NCBI RefSeq assembly: GCF_004104075.1
Contig: NZ_QOVK01000007.1
Span: 62,001-126,000, forward strand
Direction: 5' to 3'
DNA length: 64,000 nt
Source of the DNA: Leeuwenhoekiella polynyae
Lineage (GTDB): Bacteria; Bacteroidota; Bacteroidia; Flavobacteriales; Flavobacteriaceae
Shown here one piece after another: positions 55,493-64,000 of this stretch. Under the pieces are notes generated by a model. It did no database searches. It had not been told where the DNA came from and worked only from the letters and a program-made list of their open reading frames with translations. The number at the start of each line of letters is the position of its first letter. Positions within the stretch are counted from its first letter, which is position 1. The translations under genes and the position numbers were made by a program.

Positions 55493-57319
55493 ATGCCTGA
55501 TTTTTTAAAAAACAGCCTCTTTTTTTTAATGTTTTTTCTCACTGCAAGCTCTTTTGCACAGGAAGGGAAAGAATTAGATATCACCTCAGATATTTCGCAA
55601 ATAGATGAAGTAAAATATCCGGGAGCTCTGGTGATGTATAAAAATACCAATCAGGTTTACATTCAGCATGAAGGTATAGAAATGTGGTGTGATCTGGCGT
55701 TTCATTATAAAAATGAAAATTTCGTCCGCGCCATTGGTAATGTCCGTATGAAACAAGGCGACACCATAAGTATGCGCAGTAACTATGGGGAGTACAACGG
55801 TAATACCCAATTTGCCTGGGCATCAGGAGGAGTGAATTTAAAAACACCAACCGCCACTTTAGATACCGATACGCTCTATTTTGACAGAATCAAACAACAA
55901 GCCTATTACCGCACCGGCGGAACCCTACGCGATACCGCAAGTGTAATCAACAGTAAAATAGGTAGATATTTTTTAGACCAAGACAAGTATTCGTTTATTC
56001 AGGATGTGGTGGTCACCAACCCGGAATATGTTATTGAAAGTGACCAACTCGATTTTTATTCAGAAAGTGGTGTGGCATACCTGTATGGACCTTCAACCAT
56101 TACCAGTGAAGCTAGCACTGTTTATTGTGAACGGGGTTACTATGATACCCGCAATGATAATGGATATTTTGTAAAAAATTCCCGAATAGATTATGACAAC
56201 CGTACTGTTTTTGGAGACAGTTTATATTTTGACCGGCCTACCAATTTTGCTTCAGCAACTAATAATATTAAGGTTCTAGATACTGCTAACAATAGTGTCA
56301 TTAAAGGGCATTATGCTGAAGTTTACAAGGATAAGGATTCGGTTTTTATTACTAAAAAAGCGGTTGCAATAACCGTTCAGGATAACGATTCGATTTACAT
56401 TCACGGAGACCGCCTTGTTGTTACCGGAATTCCCGAAAAACGTATTGTTCGCGGTTATTACAATGTACGCCTTTTTAAAAGTGATCTAAGCGGAAAGTCA
56501 GATTCTATACACATCAATCAGCAAACTGGATTGACACAAATGATTGGTAAACCTATTCTATGGAGCGGACTCAGCCAGATGACCGGTGATTCTATCCATT
56601 TAAAAAGCAATACCAAAACTGAGCAGCTCGATTCACTAAAAGTCTTTGAGAATGCATTTATGGCGCAGCAAGATACCATTCCGCTATTTGATCAGAAGGA
56701 AAAAACAGGATTCAACCAAGTAAAAGGCGATGTGCTTTACGGTACATTTCTAGACAATGCGTTGCATCAAATAGATATTGTGAAAAATGCTGAGAGCATT
56801 AATTATATGCGTGGAGATGATGGTGTTTTACAAGGTATAGACAAAAGCAAATCGGCTTCAATCACCGCAATTTTAGAAGAAAATGAATTAGTTGAAATCA
56901 CAAAATGGAAACAAGTTGACGGTGAGGTTTACCCGCTTTCTAAATTCCCAATCGAGTCTAGAGAGTTCCCGGGATTGAACTGGCGTGGTGATGAACGTTT
57001 GCTGACCAAAGAAGATATCTTTAAAGGAGAAGCTCCGTTTACACTCACTAAAATTGAAGGCATTCCACTACCGGAGATTGATGAAGATTTCTTTGACAAT
57101 AGCATCCCTGATGAAGAACTCGATATTCCTGAGGCTTCAAAATTAAATCCTTCAGACTTTAAAAACCGGGAAGAAGATGCACCTTCGATAGGTGTCCCTG
57201 TTAATGACAAAGCAACGATTCAAGAAGGAACAGATTCCATAAAAACCCAAAAACCTCAACTCAAAGAACTACCCAAGCCAAAAGTTAAAGATTCAACAAC
57301 TACAAATAATGAAGGCTGA
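55493..57319 (+). CDS. OstA/LptA-like lipopolysaccharide-transport protein
   Basis: The ATG at 55493 gives 608 residues with a signal peptide (MPDFLKNSLFFLMFFLTASS, cut near FAQ). The N-terminal part (~30-250) has repeated short strands typical of OstA/LptA beta-jellyroll (MWCDLAFHYKNENFVRAIG, GVNLKTPTATLDTDTLYF), continuing to ~500. An acidic, Pro-rich tail follows. LptA-like proteins bridge LPS across the periplasm; this long Bacteroidota form may play that role, but orthology is not proven. Its last 11 bases overlap the next gene. Confidence 0.88.
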   Translation: MPDFLKNSLFFLMFFLTASSFAQEGKELDITSDISQIDEVKYPGALVMYKNTNQVYIQHEGIEMWCDLAFHYKNENFVRAIGNVRMKQGDTISMRSNYGEYNGNTQFAWASGGVNLKTPTATLDTDTLYFDRIKQQAYYRTGGTLRDTASVINSKIGRYFLDQDKYSFIQDVVVTNPEYVIESDQLDFYSESGVAYLYGPSTITSEASTVYCERGYYDTRNDNGYFVKNSRIDYDNRTVFGDSLYFDRPTNFASATNNIKVLDTANNSVIKGHYAEVYKDKDSVFITKKAVAITVQDNDSIYIHGDRLVVTGIPEKRIVRGYYNVRLFKSDLSGKSDSIHINQQTGLTQMIGKPILWSGLSQMTGDSIHLKSNTKTEQLDSLKVFENAFMAQQDTIPLFDQKEKTGFNQVKGDVLYGTFLDNALHQIDIVKNAESINYMRGDDGVLQGIDKSKSASITAILEENELVEITKWKQVDGEVYPLSKFPIESREFPGLNWRGDERLLTKEDIFKGEAPFTLTKIEGIPLPEIDEDFFDNSIPDEELDIPEASKLNPSDFKNREEDAPSIGVPVNDKATIQEGTDSIKTQKPQLKELPKPKVKDSTTTNNEG

Positions 57320-58499
57320 TTTCCTAAAATATCAAGCACAGACGAGTCCGCACCCTTTAGCAGTTGAAGTATCTCACGCAAAAGGCTCCTATATCTATGA
57401 TATTTCGGGTAAGGCGTATCTAGATTTTGTAGCAGGTGTTTCAGCAGCAAGTTTAGGTCACTGCCATCCGGCAGTTGTTAATGCTATAAAAACGCAAAGC
57501 GAAAAGTATTTGCATGTGATGGTTTATGGAGAATATGCTCAAGATCCTGCTGTTCAACTAACCCGTTTATTAGCAGAAAATTTACCCGAACCCTTAGAGC
57601 AAACTTATTTAGTAAATAGCGGTACAGAAGCTATAGATGGCGCGATGAAACTGGCGAGAAGAGTTACTGGCAGAAGCGCAATCATTTCTGCTAATCAAGC
57701 TTATCATGGTAACACCTTTGGCGCATTAAGCTTAATGAACTACGAAGAGCGTGTGGCTCCTTTTAGACCGGTTGTAGGAGATATTTCGCATATAAACTTC
57801 AATAGTTTTGAAGATTTAAATAAAATTACAGAAAATACAGCCGGAGTTGTTTTAGAAACAATTCAAGGCGGAGCAGGATTTATTCAACCCGAACACGGCT
57901 GGCTTGCAGCAGTAAGAAAACGCTGTAAAGAAGTGGGTGCGCTTTTAATTCTTGATGAAATTCAGCCTGGCTTTGGCCGTACAGGGACATTTTTTGGTTT
58001 TCAAAATTATCAAGTAGTTCCAGATATTGTTGTAATGGGAAAAGGTATGGGAGGCGGTATGCCTATTGGTGCTTTTACTGCTTCAAAAGCACATATGCAA
58101 CTCTTGTCAAATAACCCAAAAATGGGACACATTACAACCTTTGGTGGTCACCCTGTCATTGCGGCAGCTGCTTTAGCAACAGCAAAAACTATTTTAGAAA
58201 GTAATCTCATGGCGCAAGCTTTAGAAAAAGAAAAATTATTTAGAAGCTTGCTTAAACATAAGCTCATTACCGAAGTTCGCGGAAAAGGTCTGATGCTGGT
58301 TGCAATTACCCCTTCAGCAGAAATAACTACTGAAGCAATTTTAATGGCTCAAGAAGAAAGCTTAATTTTATTTTGGTTACTTTTTGAAACCCGTGCAATA
58401 CGCATCACTCCCCCTCTAACCATCTCTGCTAAAGAGATAAAAGAGGGCTGTGAGATCTTGCTTAAGGTTTTAAATAAAATTGCGACTAAAATGGCATAA
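57309..58499 (+). CDS. Class III PLP-dependent aminotransferase (AcOAT-like)
   Basis: A 396-residue PLP enzyme. Motifs: LGHCHPAVV, LVNSGTEAIDGAMKLA, NQAYHGNTFGAL, ILDEIQPGFGRTG (Asp216) and the PLP lysine Lys245 in VMGKGMGGGMPIG. It resembles the acetylornithine/aspartate aminotransferase group, but the lack of arginine-synthesis neighbours makes the substrate uncertain. The start overlaps the OstA-like gene by 11 bases, an arrangement that hints at coordinated expression with envelope biogenesis. Confidence 0.88.
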   Translation: MKADFLKYQAQTSPHPLAVEVSHAKGSYIYDISGKAYLDFVAGVSAASLGHCHPAVVNAIKTQSEKYLHVMVYGEYAQDPAVQLTRLLAENLPEPLEQTYLVNSGTEAIDGAMKLARRVTGRSAIISANQAYHGNTFGALSLMNYEERVAPFRPVVGDISHINFNSFEDLNKITENTAGVVLETIQGGAGFIQPEHGWLAAVRKRCKEVGALLILDEIQPGFGRTGTFFGFQNYQVVPDIVVMGKGMGGGMPIGAFTASKAHMQLLSNNPKMGHITTFGGHPVIAAAALATAKTILESNLMAQALEKEKLFRSLLKHKLITEVRGKGLMLVAITPSAEITTEAILMAQEESLILFWLLFETRAIRITPPLTISAKEIKEGCEILLKVLNKIATKMA

Positions 58500-58616
58500 T
58501 TGCACTTTTGGGCGTAATTGTTGATTACTTTGTTAACAACAATATAAAAAGCACAGCTGTCTGCCTGCTATCCTTTTTAAATTTATAAAGGCAGAAATTT
58601 TTTAAAAGCAACGTGT

Positions 58617-60014
58617 ATGAAATTTAATCAAGAACACGAAGAAGATAATTTCCCGCTCACCCGTTTTGAATCTATGTTAAAGACTAATGATGTCCTTTTC
58701 TTCGATTCGGATGACTTTGAGAATATTGTTAATCATTATTTAGAGAACGGCAAGATTGCTTTAGCAAAAAAAGCCGTGAAATTAGGACTAGACCAGCATC
58801 CTTCCTCTTCAAATTTGAAGCTTTTTAAGATTGAAATTTTAATCTTTGAGAACAAATTAGAAGAAGCAGATCGTCTTTTAGCTGAATTATACGAATTAGA
58901 GCCTCAAAACGAGGAAGTCTACATTCAAAAGGCAAACATCTACTCTAAACAAGATGATCACACTAAAGCTATTGAGCTGCTTGAAACCGCATTAGAACTT
59001 ACCGATGCTGATGCAGATATCTATTCTTTAATAGGGATGGAATATTTGTTTATGGATGACTTTCAGAATGCGAAGTTCAATTTTATGAAATGTCTAGAAG
59101 TTGATGAAGATGATTATTCTGCACTATATAATGTGATTTATTGCTTCGACTTTTTAGAACAACACGAGGAAGCGATAGATTACCTCAATATGTTTTTAGA
59201 TAAAAATCCGTATTGTGAAGTTGCCTGGCATCAGGTGGGTAAGCAATATTTTGATCTAAAAAAGTATAAAAAAGCTTTAGCAGCTTATGATTTTGCAATC
59301 ATAAGTGATGATACATTTATTGGTGCTTATTTTGAAAAAGGTAAGGTGCTTGAAAAATTAGGTCGGTATAATGAAGCAATAGAGAATTACCAGATCACGT
59401 TAGGTCTTGACGACCCCACCTCTTTTGCCTATTTAAGAATGGGTAAATGTTACCAGAAATTGCATTGCGATGATCTTGCCATCACCTATTTTTTAAAAAC
59501 AGTAAAAGAAGATCCGCTTTTAGACAAGGGCTGGATCGCAATTACTGATTATTACACTAAAAAGATGGACTATCAAAATGCGCTTTATTACATCAATAAA
59601 GCCATAAATATTGATGGGGATAATGTTTTATACTGGAAACGCTACGCTAAAATAAATAACCGCTTAAAGTTTTATGAAGAAGCAGAACGGGGGTATAGCA
59701 AAACCTTAGAGCTGGGTAATTATGAGCTAGAAACCTGGCTAACACGTTGTGACATTTTAATTAACCTTGGTGAGTTAGAAGCAGCTATTACAAATTTATT
59801 TGAAGCGCTTGAATTCTACCCGGAGTCTGTACAAATAGAATTTAGGTTAGCTGGTTTATTCTTTACACAAGGTCAGGATGATAAAGGTCATTTTCATTTA
59901 GAAAATGCACTGCGATTAGAACCTGATTACGATATAATTTTAGAAGAATTATTTCCTTTTGTTTTCGCAAAACGCTCTGTAGTTCAAAAAATACAAAAGG
60001 CTAAAAAGAGCTAA
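58617..60014 (+). CDS. TPR-repeat protein
   Basis: A 465-residue cytosolic protein with about ten tetratricopeptide repeats covering ~50-440. Good examples are ADIYSLIGMEYLFMDDFQNA and GAYFEKGKVLEKLGRYNEAI, the latter close to the canonical TPR. The N-terminus is acidic (KFNQEHEEDNFPL), with no signal peptide. TPR proteins act as protein-binding scaffolds; the partner is unknown. Monocistronic with a terminator downstream. Confidence 0.93.
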   Translation: MKFNQEHEEDNFPLTRFESMLKTNDVLFFDSDDFENIVNHYLENGKIALAKKAVKLGLDQHPSSSNLKLFKIEILIFENKLEEADRLLAELYELEPQNEEVYIQKANIYSKQDDHTKAIELLETALELTDADADIYSLIGMEYLFMDDFQNAKFNFMKCLEVDEDDYSALYNVIYCFDFLEQHEEAIDYLNMFLDKNPYCEVAWHQVGKQYFDLKKYKKALAAYDFAIISDDTFIGAYFEKGKVLEKLGRYNEAIENYQITLGLDDPTSFAYLRMGKCYQKLHCDDLAITYFLKTVKEDPLLDKGWIAITDYYTKKMDYQNALYYINKAINIDGDNVLYWKRYAKINNRLKFYEEAERGYSKTLELGNYELETWLTRCDILINLGELEAAITNLFEALEFYPESVQIEFRLAGLFFTQGQDDKGHFHLENALRLEPDYDIILEELFPFVFAKRSVVQKIQKAKKS

Positions 60015-60039
60015 ATCAACTTTTATTTAAAATGAATTT

Positions 60040-60067
60040 AAAAGAGACTGTAAAAGCAGTCTCTTTT
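60040..60067 (+). terminator. Terminator of the TPR gene
   Basis: AAAAGAGACTG and CAGTCTCTTTT form an 11-bp stem with a 6-nt loop, followed by T and G. Confidence 0.88.
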
Positions 60068-60112
60068 TGTTTTCTTACGAGTTTGAACTCCCAAGATTAT
60101 AGATTTGTTTCT

Positions 60113-60120
60113 TACATTTG
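60113..60120 (+). promoter_or_regulatory. Promoter -7 element of the DUF368 gene pair
   Basis: TACATTTG fits TAnnTTTG and lies 21 bases before the first ATG. It overlaps the start of a longer open frame, which favours the ATG at 60142. Confidence 0.5.
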
Positions 60121-60141
60121 AAACCTAACCAAAATCAGCCA

Positions 60142-61122
60142 ATGTCTGAAAAAAGATCACTTGCAAATTACGCACTCGTTACTTTAAAAGGTTTAGCAAT
60201 GGGAGCTGCTGATGTGGTTCCGGGAGTGTCTGGAGGAACCATCGCTTTTATCGCAGGTATTTATGAAGAACTTATTGCTACGATAGACAAATTAGACATT
60301 GCGCTATTTAAAGTCTGGAAGAAAGACGGATTCAGTACGATGATAGAATCGTACAATCTTAAGTTTCTGGGAGCTTTATTTTTAGGTATAGGTCTTAGTA
60401 TTTTGTCTCTTGCAAAACTCATTACTTTTCTTTTAGACGAGCATCCGCTTTTACTTTGGGGATTTTTTTTCGGTCTTATAATCGCTAGTATCGTTTACGT
60501 AGGAGGTCAAATTAAAAGTTGGAATTTTGGCGTTGTTCTCGCTGGATTTATTGGTATAGTCATTTCTTATTTTATCACAATCGCAGAACCTTTGAGTACA
60601 GGCGCAAGTTATTGGTTTATATTTTTGTCAGGTTTCGTTGCAATCATAGCTATGATACTTCCGGGGATATCAGGGTCTTTTATATTACTGCTTTTAGGTT
60701 CTTACAGCATTGTATTAGGTACCGTGCGTAATTTTGTAGATGCGTTGCTAGCTTTTGATTTTTCAGCATTAAAAAATGCAGCTATTAAGTTGCTGCTATT
60801 TATGTTAGGTTGTGTTGTAGGTCTTAAAGTATTCTCTAAGGTATTGACCTATCTTTTTAAGAATTACCAGAACCTAACACTGGCGCTACTTACTGGTTTT
60901 ATGATAGGGGCACTCAACAAAGTTTGGCCCTGGAAAGAAGTCTTAAGCTTCCGAACCAATTCTGAAGGGCATCAGGTTCCGCTTTTAGAAAAGAGTATCT
61001 TACCACAAAATTATGAGGGAGATCCAAAAATCATTTTAGTTATCGTTTTGGCAGTGATAGGCTTTTTGACTATTTTCCTACTTGAACGCTTCGCGAATTC
61101 TAAGCAAAAAAATGGAATCTAA
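60142..61122 (+). CDS. DUF368 protein 1 (PopT-type undecaprenyl-phosphate translocase family)
   Basis: A 326-residue membrane protein with about nine helices. It carries two DUF368 hallmarks: GAADVVPGVSGGTIAF near the N-terminus and MILPGISGSFILLLLG in mid-sequence, an inverted-repeat-like pair. Members of this family (PopT) and DedA proteins have been reported to return undecaprenyl phosphate to the inner leaflet during cell-wall recycling. Applying that to this protein is inference. Its end overlaps the paralogue by 11 bases (ATGGAATCTAA). Confidence 0.9.
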   Translation: MSEKRSLANYALVTLKGLAMGAADVVPGVSGGTIAFIAGIYEELIATIDKLDIALFKVWKKDGFSTMIESYNLKFLGALFLGIGLSILSLAKLITFLLDEHPLLLWGFFFGLIIASIVYVGGQIKSWNFGVVLAGFIGIVISYFITIAEPLSTGASYWFIFLSGFVAIIAMILPGISGSFILLLLGSYSIVLGTVRNFVDALLAFDFSALKNAAIKLLLFMLGCVVGLKVFSKVLTYLFKNYQNLTLALLTGFMIGALNKVWPWKEVLSFRTNSEGHQVPLLEKSILPQNYEGDPKIILVIVLAVIGFLTIFLLERFANSKQKNGI

Positions 61123-62128
61123 ACCCCGCTCCTTTTCAGATAAAATCTGGCTGGTGCTTAAAGGTCTCGCAATGGGCGCGGCCAACAAAGTACCCGGTGT
61201 ATCTGGTGGTGTGGTTGCTTATGTAGCGGGATTTTATGAAGAGTTTATATATTCGCTTCAGAAGGTTAATAAAAATGCATTTAAGCTGCTTATAAGCGGC
61301 AGGTTTAGAAGTTTTACCCGTTATGTAAATGGGAGATTCTTATTCCTTTTGATTTTGGGGATGATAATCAGCTATTTTAGTGTTTCAAAACTGCTGGATA
61401 TTGCTATTATTCACTTTCCACTTTATGTGTGGAGTGCTTTTTTTGGAATGATTATTGGCAGTATTTACTATATCGCAAAAGACTTTAGCGATTGGTCTCA
61501 AAGAAATATCGTCATTCTTGCTTTAGGCATTATCAGCGGTATAGGAATAAGTCTGCTAGAACCCGCAACACAAAATGATAATCTTATTTTTGTTTTTTTC
61601 TGCGGAATAATCGGTGTTTCCGGGATGACACTTCCGGGATTATCGGGCTCTTTTATATTAATCCTACTGGGCAATTATGTATTACTCCTTGTAGATTCGG
61701 TAAACGCACTTTACGATACACTTTCAGATCTATTTCAGGCAGACTTTTCATTCATCAACGACCCCCATAGAATACGTTTGCTTAAAGTAATGCTCGTTTT
61801 CACATTAGGATCGGTTACTGGTTTAGTAACCTTATCTAATTTTTTAGGCTATCTGCTTAAACGCTATAAAAACCAAACCAATGCTGCAATTATAGGTTTT
61901 ATAACCGGTTCACTGGGTGTGGTTTGGCCGTGGAAAACACCTGTTTTTGAGCGTAATAGTTTAGGTGAAATTAACTACGACCGGGTAGGTGATCCTATAC
62001 TCACCAATTACGACCGGTTTTGGCCAGAAAGCTTTTCCATAGAAAACTGTTTAGCTACTATATTTGTTGTTTTAGGGATTTTAAGTGTTGTTGCTTTAGG
62101 CAAATACGGGGAAAAAACCCGTGCATAA
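61112..62128 (+). CDS. DUF368 protein 2 (PopT-type paralogue)
   Basis: A 338-residue paralogue of the preceding protein. Hallmarks read GAANKVPGVSGGVVAYV and MTLPGLSGSFILILLG, so the first replaces Asp-Val by Asn-Lys at the entrance of the motif, a possible specificity change. The ATG at 61112 is preferred over a TTG at 61082. The tandem, overlapping arrangement suggests a heteromer or division of labour between two carriers. The function is inferred from the family. Confidence 0.9.
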   Translation: MESKPRSFSDKIWLVLKGLAMGAANKVPGVSGGVVAYVAGFYEEFIYSLQKVNKNAFKLLISGRFRSFTRYVNGRFLFLLILGMIISYFSVSKLLDIAIIHFPLYVWSAFFGMIIGSIYYIAKDFSDWSQRNIVILALGIISGIGISLLEPATQNDNLIFVFFCGIIGVSGMTLPGLSGSFILILLGNYVLLLVDSVNALYDTLSDLFQADFSFINDPHRIRLLKVMLVFTLGSVTGLVTLSNFLGYLLKRYKNQTNAAIIGFITGSLGVVWPWKTPVFERNSLGEINYDRVGDPILTNYDRFWPESFSIENCLATIFVVLGILSVVALGKYGEKTRA

Positions 62129-62211
62129 TTGCTTTGTAAGTCGCACTTTTACTTCTTATTAATTAAATGTTTAGCTGAACTAAACCAATTTTTCAACACT
62201 TCCCTAAAATT

Positions 62212-62943
62212 ATGATTAAGCTAGGACTAATAGGAAAAAATATAGAATACTCTTTTTCTCGAAAATATTTTACCGAAAAGTTTAAGAACGAATCAATTGA
62301 AGGCTCTTATGTAAACTTTGACTGCGCTAACAAACAAGATGTCGCAAAATTACTAGAAGAACAAAATGATTGTTTAGGCTTTAATGTCACCATCCCATAC
62401 AAACAGGATGTTATACCACTTTTAGATGAACTCAACAAACATGCGAGTTCTATTGGAGCTATTAATACGATAAAACGATTACCTAGCGGAAAGTTGAAAG
62501 GTTTCAATACTGATTACATTGGTTTTAGAAAATCGTTAAAGCCTTTTCTATCGCGTCAAACACATACAAATGCCCTTGTTTTAGGCACAGGTGGGGCATC
62601 TAAAGCAATTGCTTATGCTTTAGAATTAGAAGATATATCTTTCAAATTTGTTTCTCGCAACCCTAAAAAAGGTCAACTTTCTTATGATGATATTAATGGG
62701 GCTGTTTTAGCAAAACATACTTTAGTAATAAATACTACACCTTTAGGCACCTTCCCTAATGTAACTGACTGCCCTAAAATACCTTACCGCTTACTTACGC
62801 GCGGTCACCTACTCTACGATCTGGTCTATAATCCCGAAGAAACCCAATTTTTAAAGAACGGAAAACTTCACGGAGCGACAATTTCTAACGGATATGAAAT
62901 GTTAAAACTACAGGCCGAAGCCGCCTGGACGATCTGGAACTAA
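62212..62943 (+). CDS. aroE: Shikimate dehydrogenase
   Basis: A 243-residue NADPH enzyme reducing 3-dehydroshikimate. Substrate-site residues: SFSRKYF, Lys64 in NVTIPYKQDV, Asn86/Thr87 region in GAINTI, and Asp101 in FNTDYIGF. The NADP-binding loop is LGTGGASKAIA. It is shorter than the E. coli enzyme (272) but typical for Bacteroidota. Confidence 0.95.
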   Translation: MIKLGLIGKNIEYSFSRKYFTEKFKNESIEGSYVNFDCANKQDVAKLLEEQNDCLGFNVTIPYKQDVIPLLDELNKHASSIGAINTIKRLPSGKLKGFNTDYIGFRKSLKPFLSRQTHTNALVLGTGGASKAIAYALELEDISFKFVSRNPKKGQLSYDDINGAVLAKHTLVINTTPLGTFPNVTDCPKIPYRLLTRGHLLYDLVYNPEETQFLKNGKLHGATISNGYEMLKLQAEAAWTIWN

Positions 62944-62965
62944 AACGCCTTATTTCTTACAGCTC

Positions 62966-62995
62966 TTGTTAATTGCTCAGTTAATAGTATCTTTA
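62966..62995 (+). promoter_or_regulatory. Candidate promoter of the DUF349 gene
   Basis: TTG (62966-62968), a 19-base spacer and TATCTTTA (62988-62995), one base off the -7 consensus. It lies 34 bases before the ATG. Confidence 0.5.
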
Positions 62996-63028
62996 ACTAC
63001 TTAATAACGCACCATAACATTGAAAGAA

Positions 63029-64000
63029 ATGTCCGAAGAAAATAAAGCATCTAAAACTGATAATAAACCAGAAGAAACTGTAGAAAATCCTCAACAAAAG
63101 GAAACTGAAAAAGCTGCAGAAAGTACTCCAGTTAGTCAGGATCAGGAAGAAGTACAAGAAAATGAACTCACAACAGAATCTATTGAAGTAATTCAAAATG
63201 CAAAGACAGATGATAGTGATGATGATGACTTTATTGAAGAAGATACAGATGAAGAAGACGATGCTGACCCCGCTGATCTAGATGCTGCCTTAAATGAAGA
63301 TAGCGAAGATGAAAGCGCTGCAGAGCGCCACAGTATTCCTAAAAAAGAATATGAAACGCTGAGCAAAGAGGATCTTATCAAAGAGCTCAAAAATCTTTTA
63401 AGCAATCATAAAGTGCAGGCGATCAAAGAACATGTTACTGAAATACGTGCTGCATTTATCGCTAAGTTTGAAGAAGAACAGGAAGAAGCCAAAGAAAAAT
63501 TCTTAGAAGAAGGTGGTAATATTATCGACTTTAGATATTACAGTCCTTTAAAGAAAGAATTCAACTCTCTTTATTTTGAATACCGAGACAAACGCAACCA
63601 TTACTACCAGAATCTCAGAAAAGATCTCAATGCAAATCTCGAAACCCGCAATGCACTAATTGAAGAATTAAAAGAACTTAAGAACGAGTTAGGTGGTGAA
63701 GAAAGCATCAATGCAACTTTTGACAAGTTTAAAGATATTCAAGAGCGCTGGCGCAATGCAGGTAATATTCCAAGAGATCGCTATAATTTAGTATGGAATA
63801 ATTATCACCATCACATTGAGAATTTCTACGATTTCTTGCATCTGAACCGGGAGTTTAGAGACAAAGATTTTAAAGAGAACCTAGATAAAAAACTGAAACT
63901 CATCGAGCAGGCAGAAGAACTTGCACAAGAGTCTGATGTGAACAGAGCTTTCAAAGAGCTTCAAATGCTTCACAAGATCTGGAAAGAAGAAGTAGGCCCT
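63029..64000 (+). CDS. DUF349 domain-containing protein (3' truncated by the window)
   Basis: The frame opens at ATG 63029 and is still open at 64000 (324 codons visible). The first ~105 residues are highly acidic and Glu/Asp-rich, with no signal. Helical DUF349 repeats follow, with FRYYSPLKKEFNSLYFEYRD and the paired FDKFKDIQERWRNAGNIP, whose W-x-x-x-G-x-I-P motif is the DUF349 hallmark. A further repeat begins HKIWKEEVGP at the window edge. Function unknown; cytosolic coiled-coil-like scaffold is likely. Confidence 0.85.
   Translation, partial: MSEENKASKTDNKPEETVENPQQKETEKAAESTPVSQDQEEVQENELTTESIEVIQNAKTDDSDDDDFIEEDTDEEDDADPADLDAALNEDSEDESAAERHSIPKKEYETLSKEDLIKELKNLLSNHKVQAIKEHVTEIRAAFIAKFEEEQEEAKEKFLEEGGNIIDFRYYSPLKKEFNSLYFEYRDKRNHYYQNLRKDLNANLETRNALIEELKELKNELGGEESINATFDKFKDIQERWRNAGNIPRDRYNLVWNNYHHHIENFYDFLHLNREFRDKDFKENLDKKLKLIEQAEELAQESDVNRAFKELQMLHKIWKEEVGP

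Noticed and set aside
58526-58545. TTGTTAACAA palindrome upstream of the TPR gene as a regulator site.
   Set aside because: It is a 10-bp AT-rich palindrome of a kind expected by chance in such DNA, and no second copy with the same context was seen.
61082-61111. TTG start at 61082 for the second DUF368 gene.
   Set aside because: The ATG at 61112 gives the expected N-terminus with an 11-base overlap; the extension is unlike the paralogue.

Overview
The window looks like chromosomal housekeeping DNA from a marine-type member of the Flavobacteriaceae (Bacteroidota). Reasons: AT-rich sequence, no Shine-Dalgarno sites before most genes, promoter cores of the Bacteroidota form TTTG-N18-TAnnTTTG (clear before pepT, pyrD and the OmpH/Skp gene), SPII and SPI signal peptides of flavobacterial style, and protein families largely confined to this group (DUF6452, DUF6048, Npt-HEAT transporters, OstA-like LptA relatives). 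The genus cannot be fixed from sequence alone. I see no rRNA, tRNA, CRISPR array, insertion sequence or prophage.

Layout. 1-3.1 kb: the 3' end of a TPR/beta-barrel exporter-like gene, then DoxX, a glutathione-peroxidase-type peroxidase and a broken OhrR/MarR regulator. 3.1-11.3 kb: a nucleotide-transporter-like protein coupled to a class A beta-lactamase-fold hydrolase, PlsC and Nudix enzymes, a cyclophilin lipoprotein, and the RDD-TRIC-PNPOx group. 11.4-17.6 kb: a tightly overlapping six-gene envelope operon (SpoIIM, an unknown membrane protein, DUF4129, DUF4350, MoxR, DUF58). 17.7-21 kb: thrS-infC-rpmI-rplT, with infC apparently starting at AUA. 21-25 kb: guaA, a LysM/periplasmic-binding protein and OsmC. 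25-33 kb: a LexA-like regulator, a duplicated-domain lipoprotein, aconitase, and a parvulin-SurA-MoxR operon. 33-43.5 kb: small cytosolic proteins, an OmpH/Skp chaperone, guaB, HMG-CoA lyase, a TPR histidine kinase, pyrD, pepT, an FKBP lipoprotein and ornithine aminotransferase. 43.8-53.6 kb: rlmD-DUF6452-DUF6048-CPBP-TrmH-M48, then spoT-fur-purA. 53.7-64 kb: a metallopeptidase, CYTH protein, OstA-like protein, class III aminotransferase, TPR protein, two tandem DUF368 (PopT-type) genes, aroE and the start of a DUF349 gene.

Themes: outer-membrane protein folding (four PPIases, Skp, OstA), purine nucleotide synthesis (guaA, guaB, purA) beside spoT, and translation. No complete novel defence or mobile system is visible. 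The observations most worth checking are the non-canonical infC start, the doubly damaged ohrR, a four-cysteine insert in ornithine aminotransferase, promoters placed so close to guaA and rlmD that their mRNAs should be nearly leaderless, and several overlapping gene pairs of unknown joint function.
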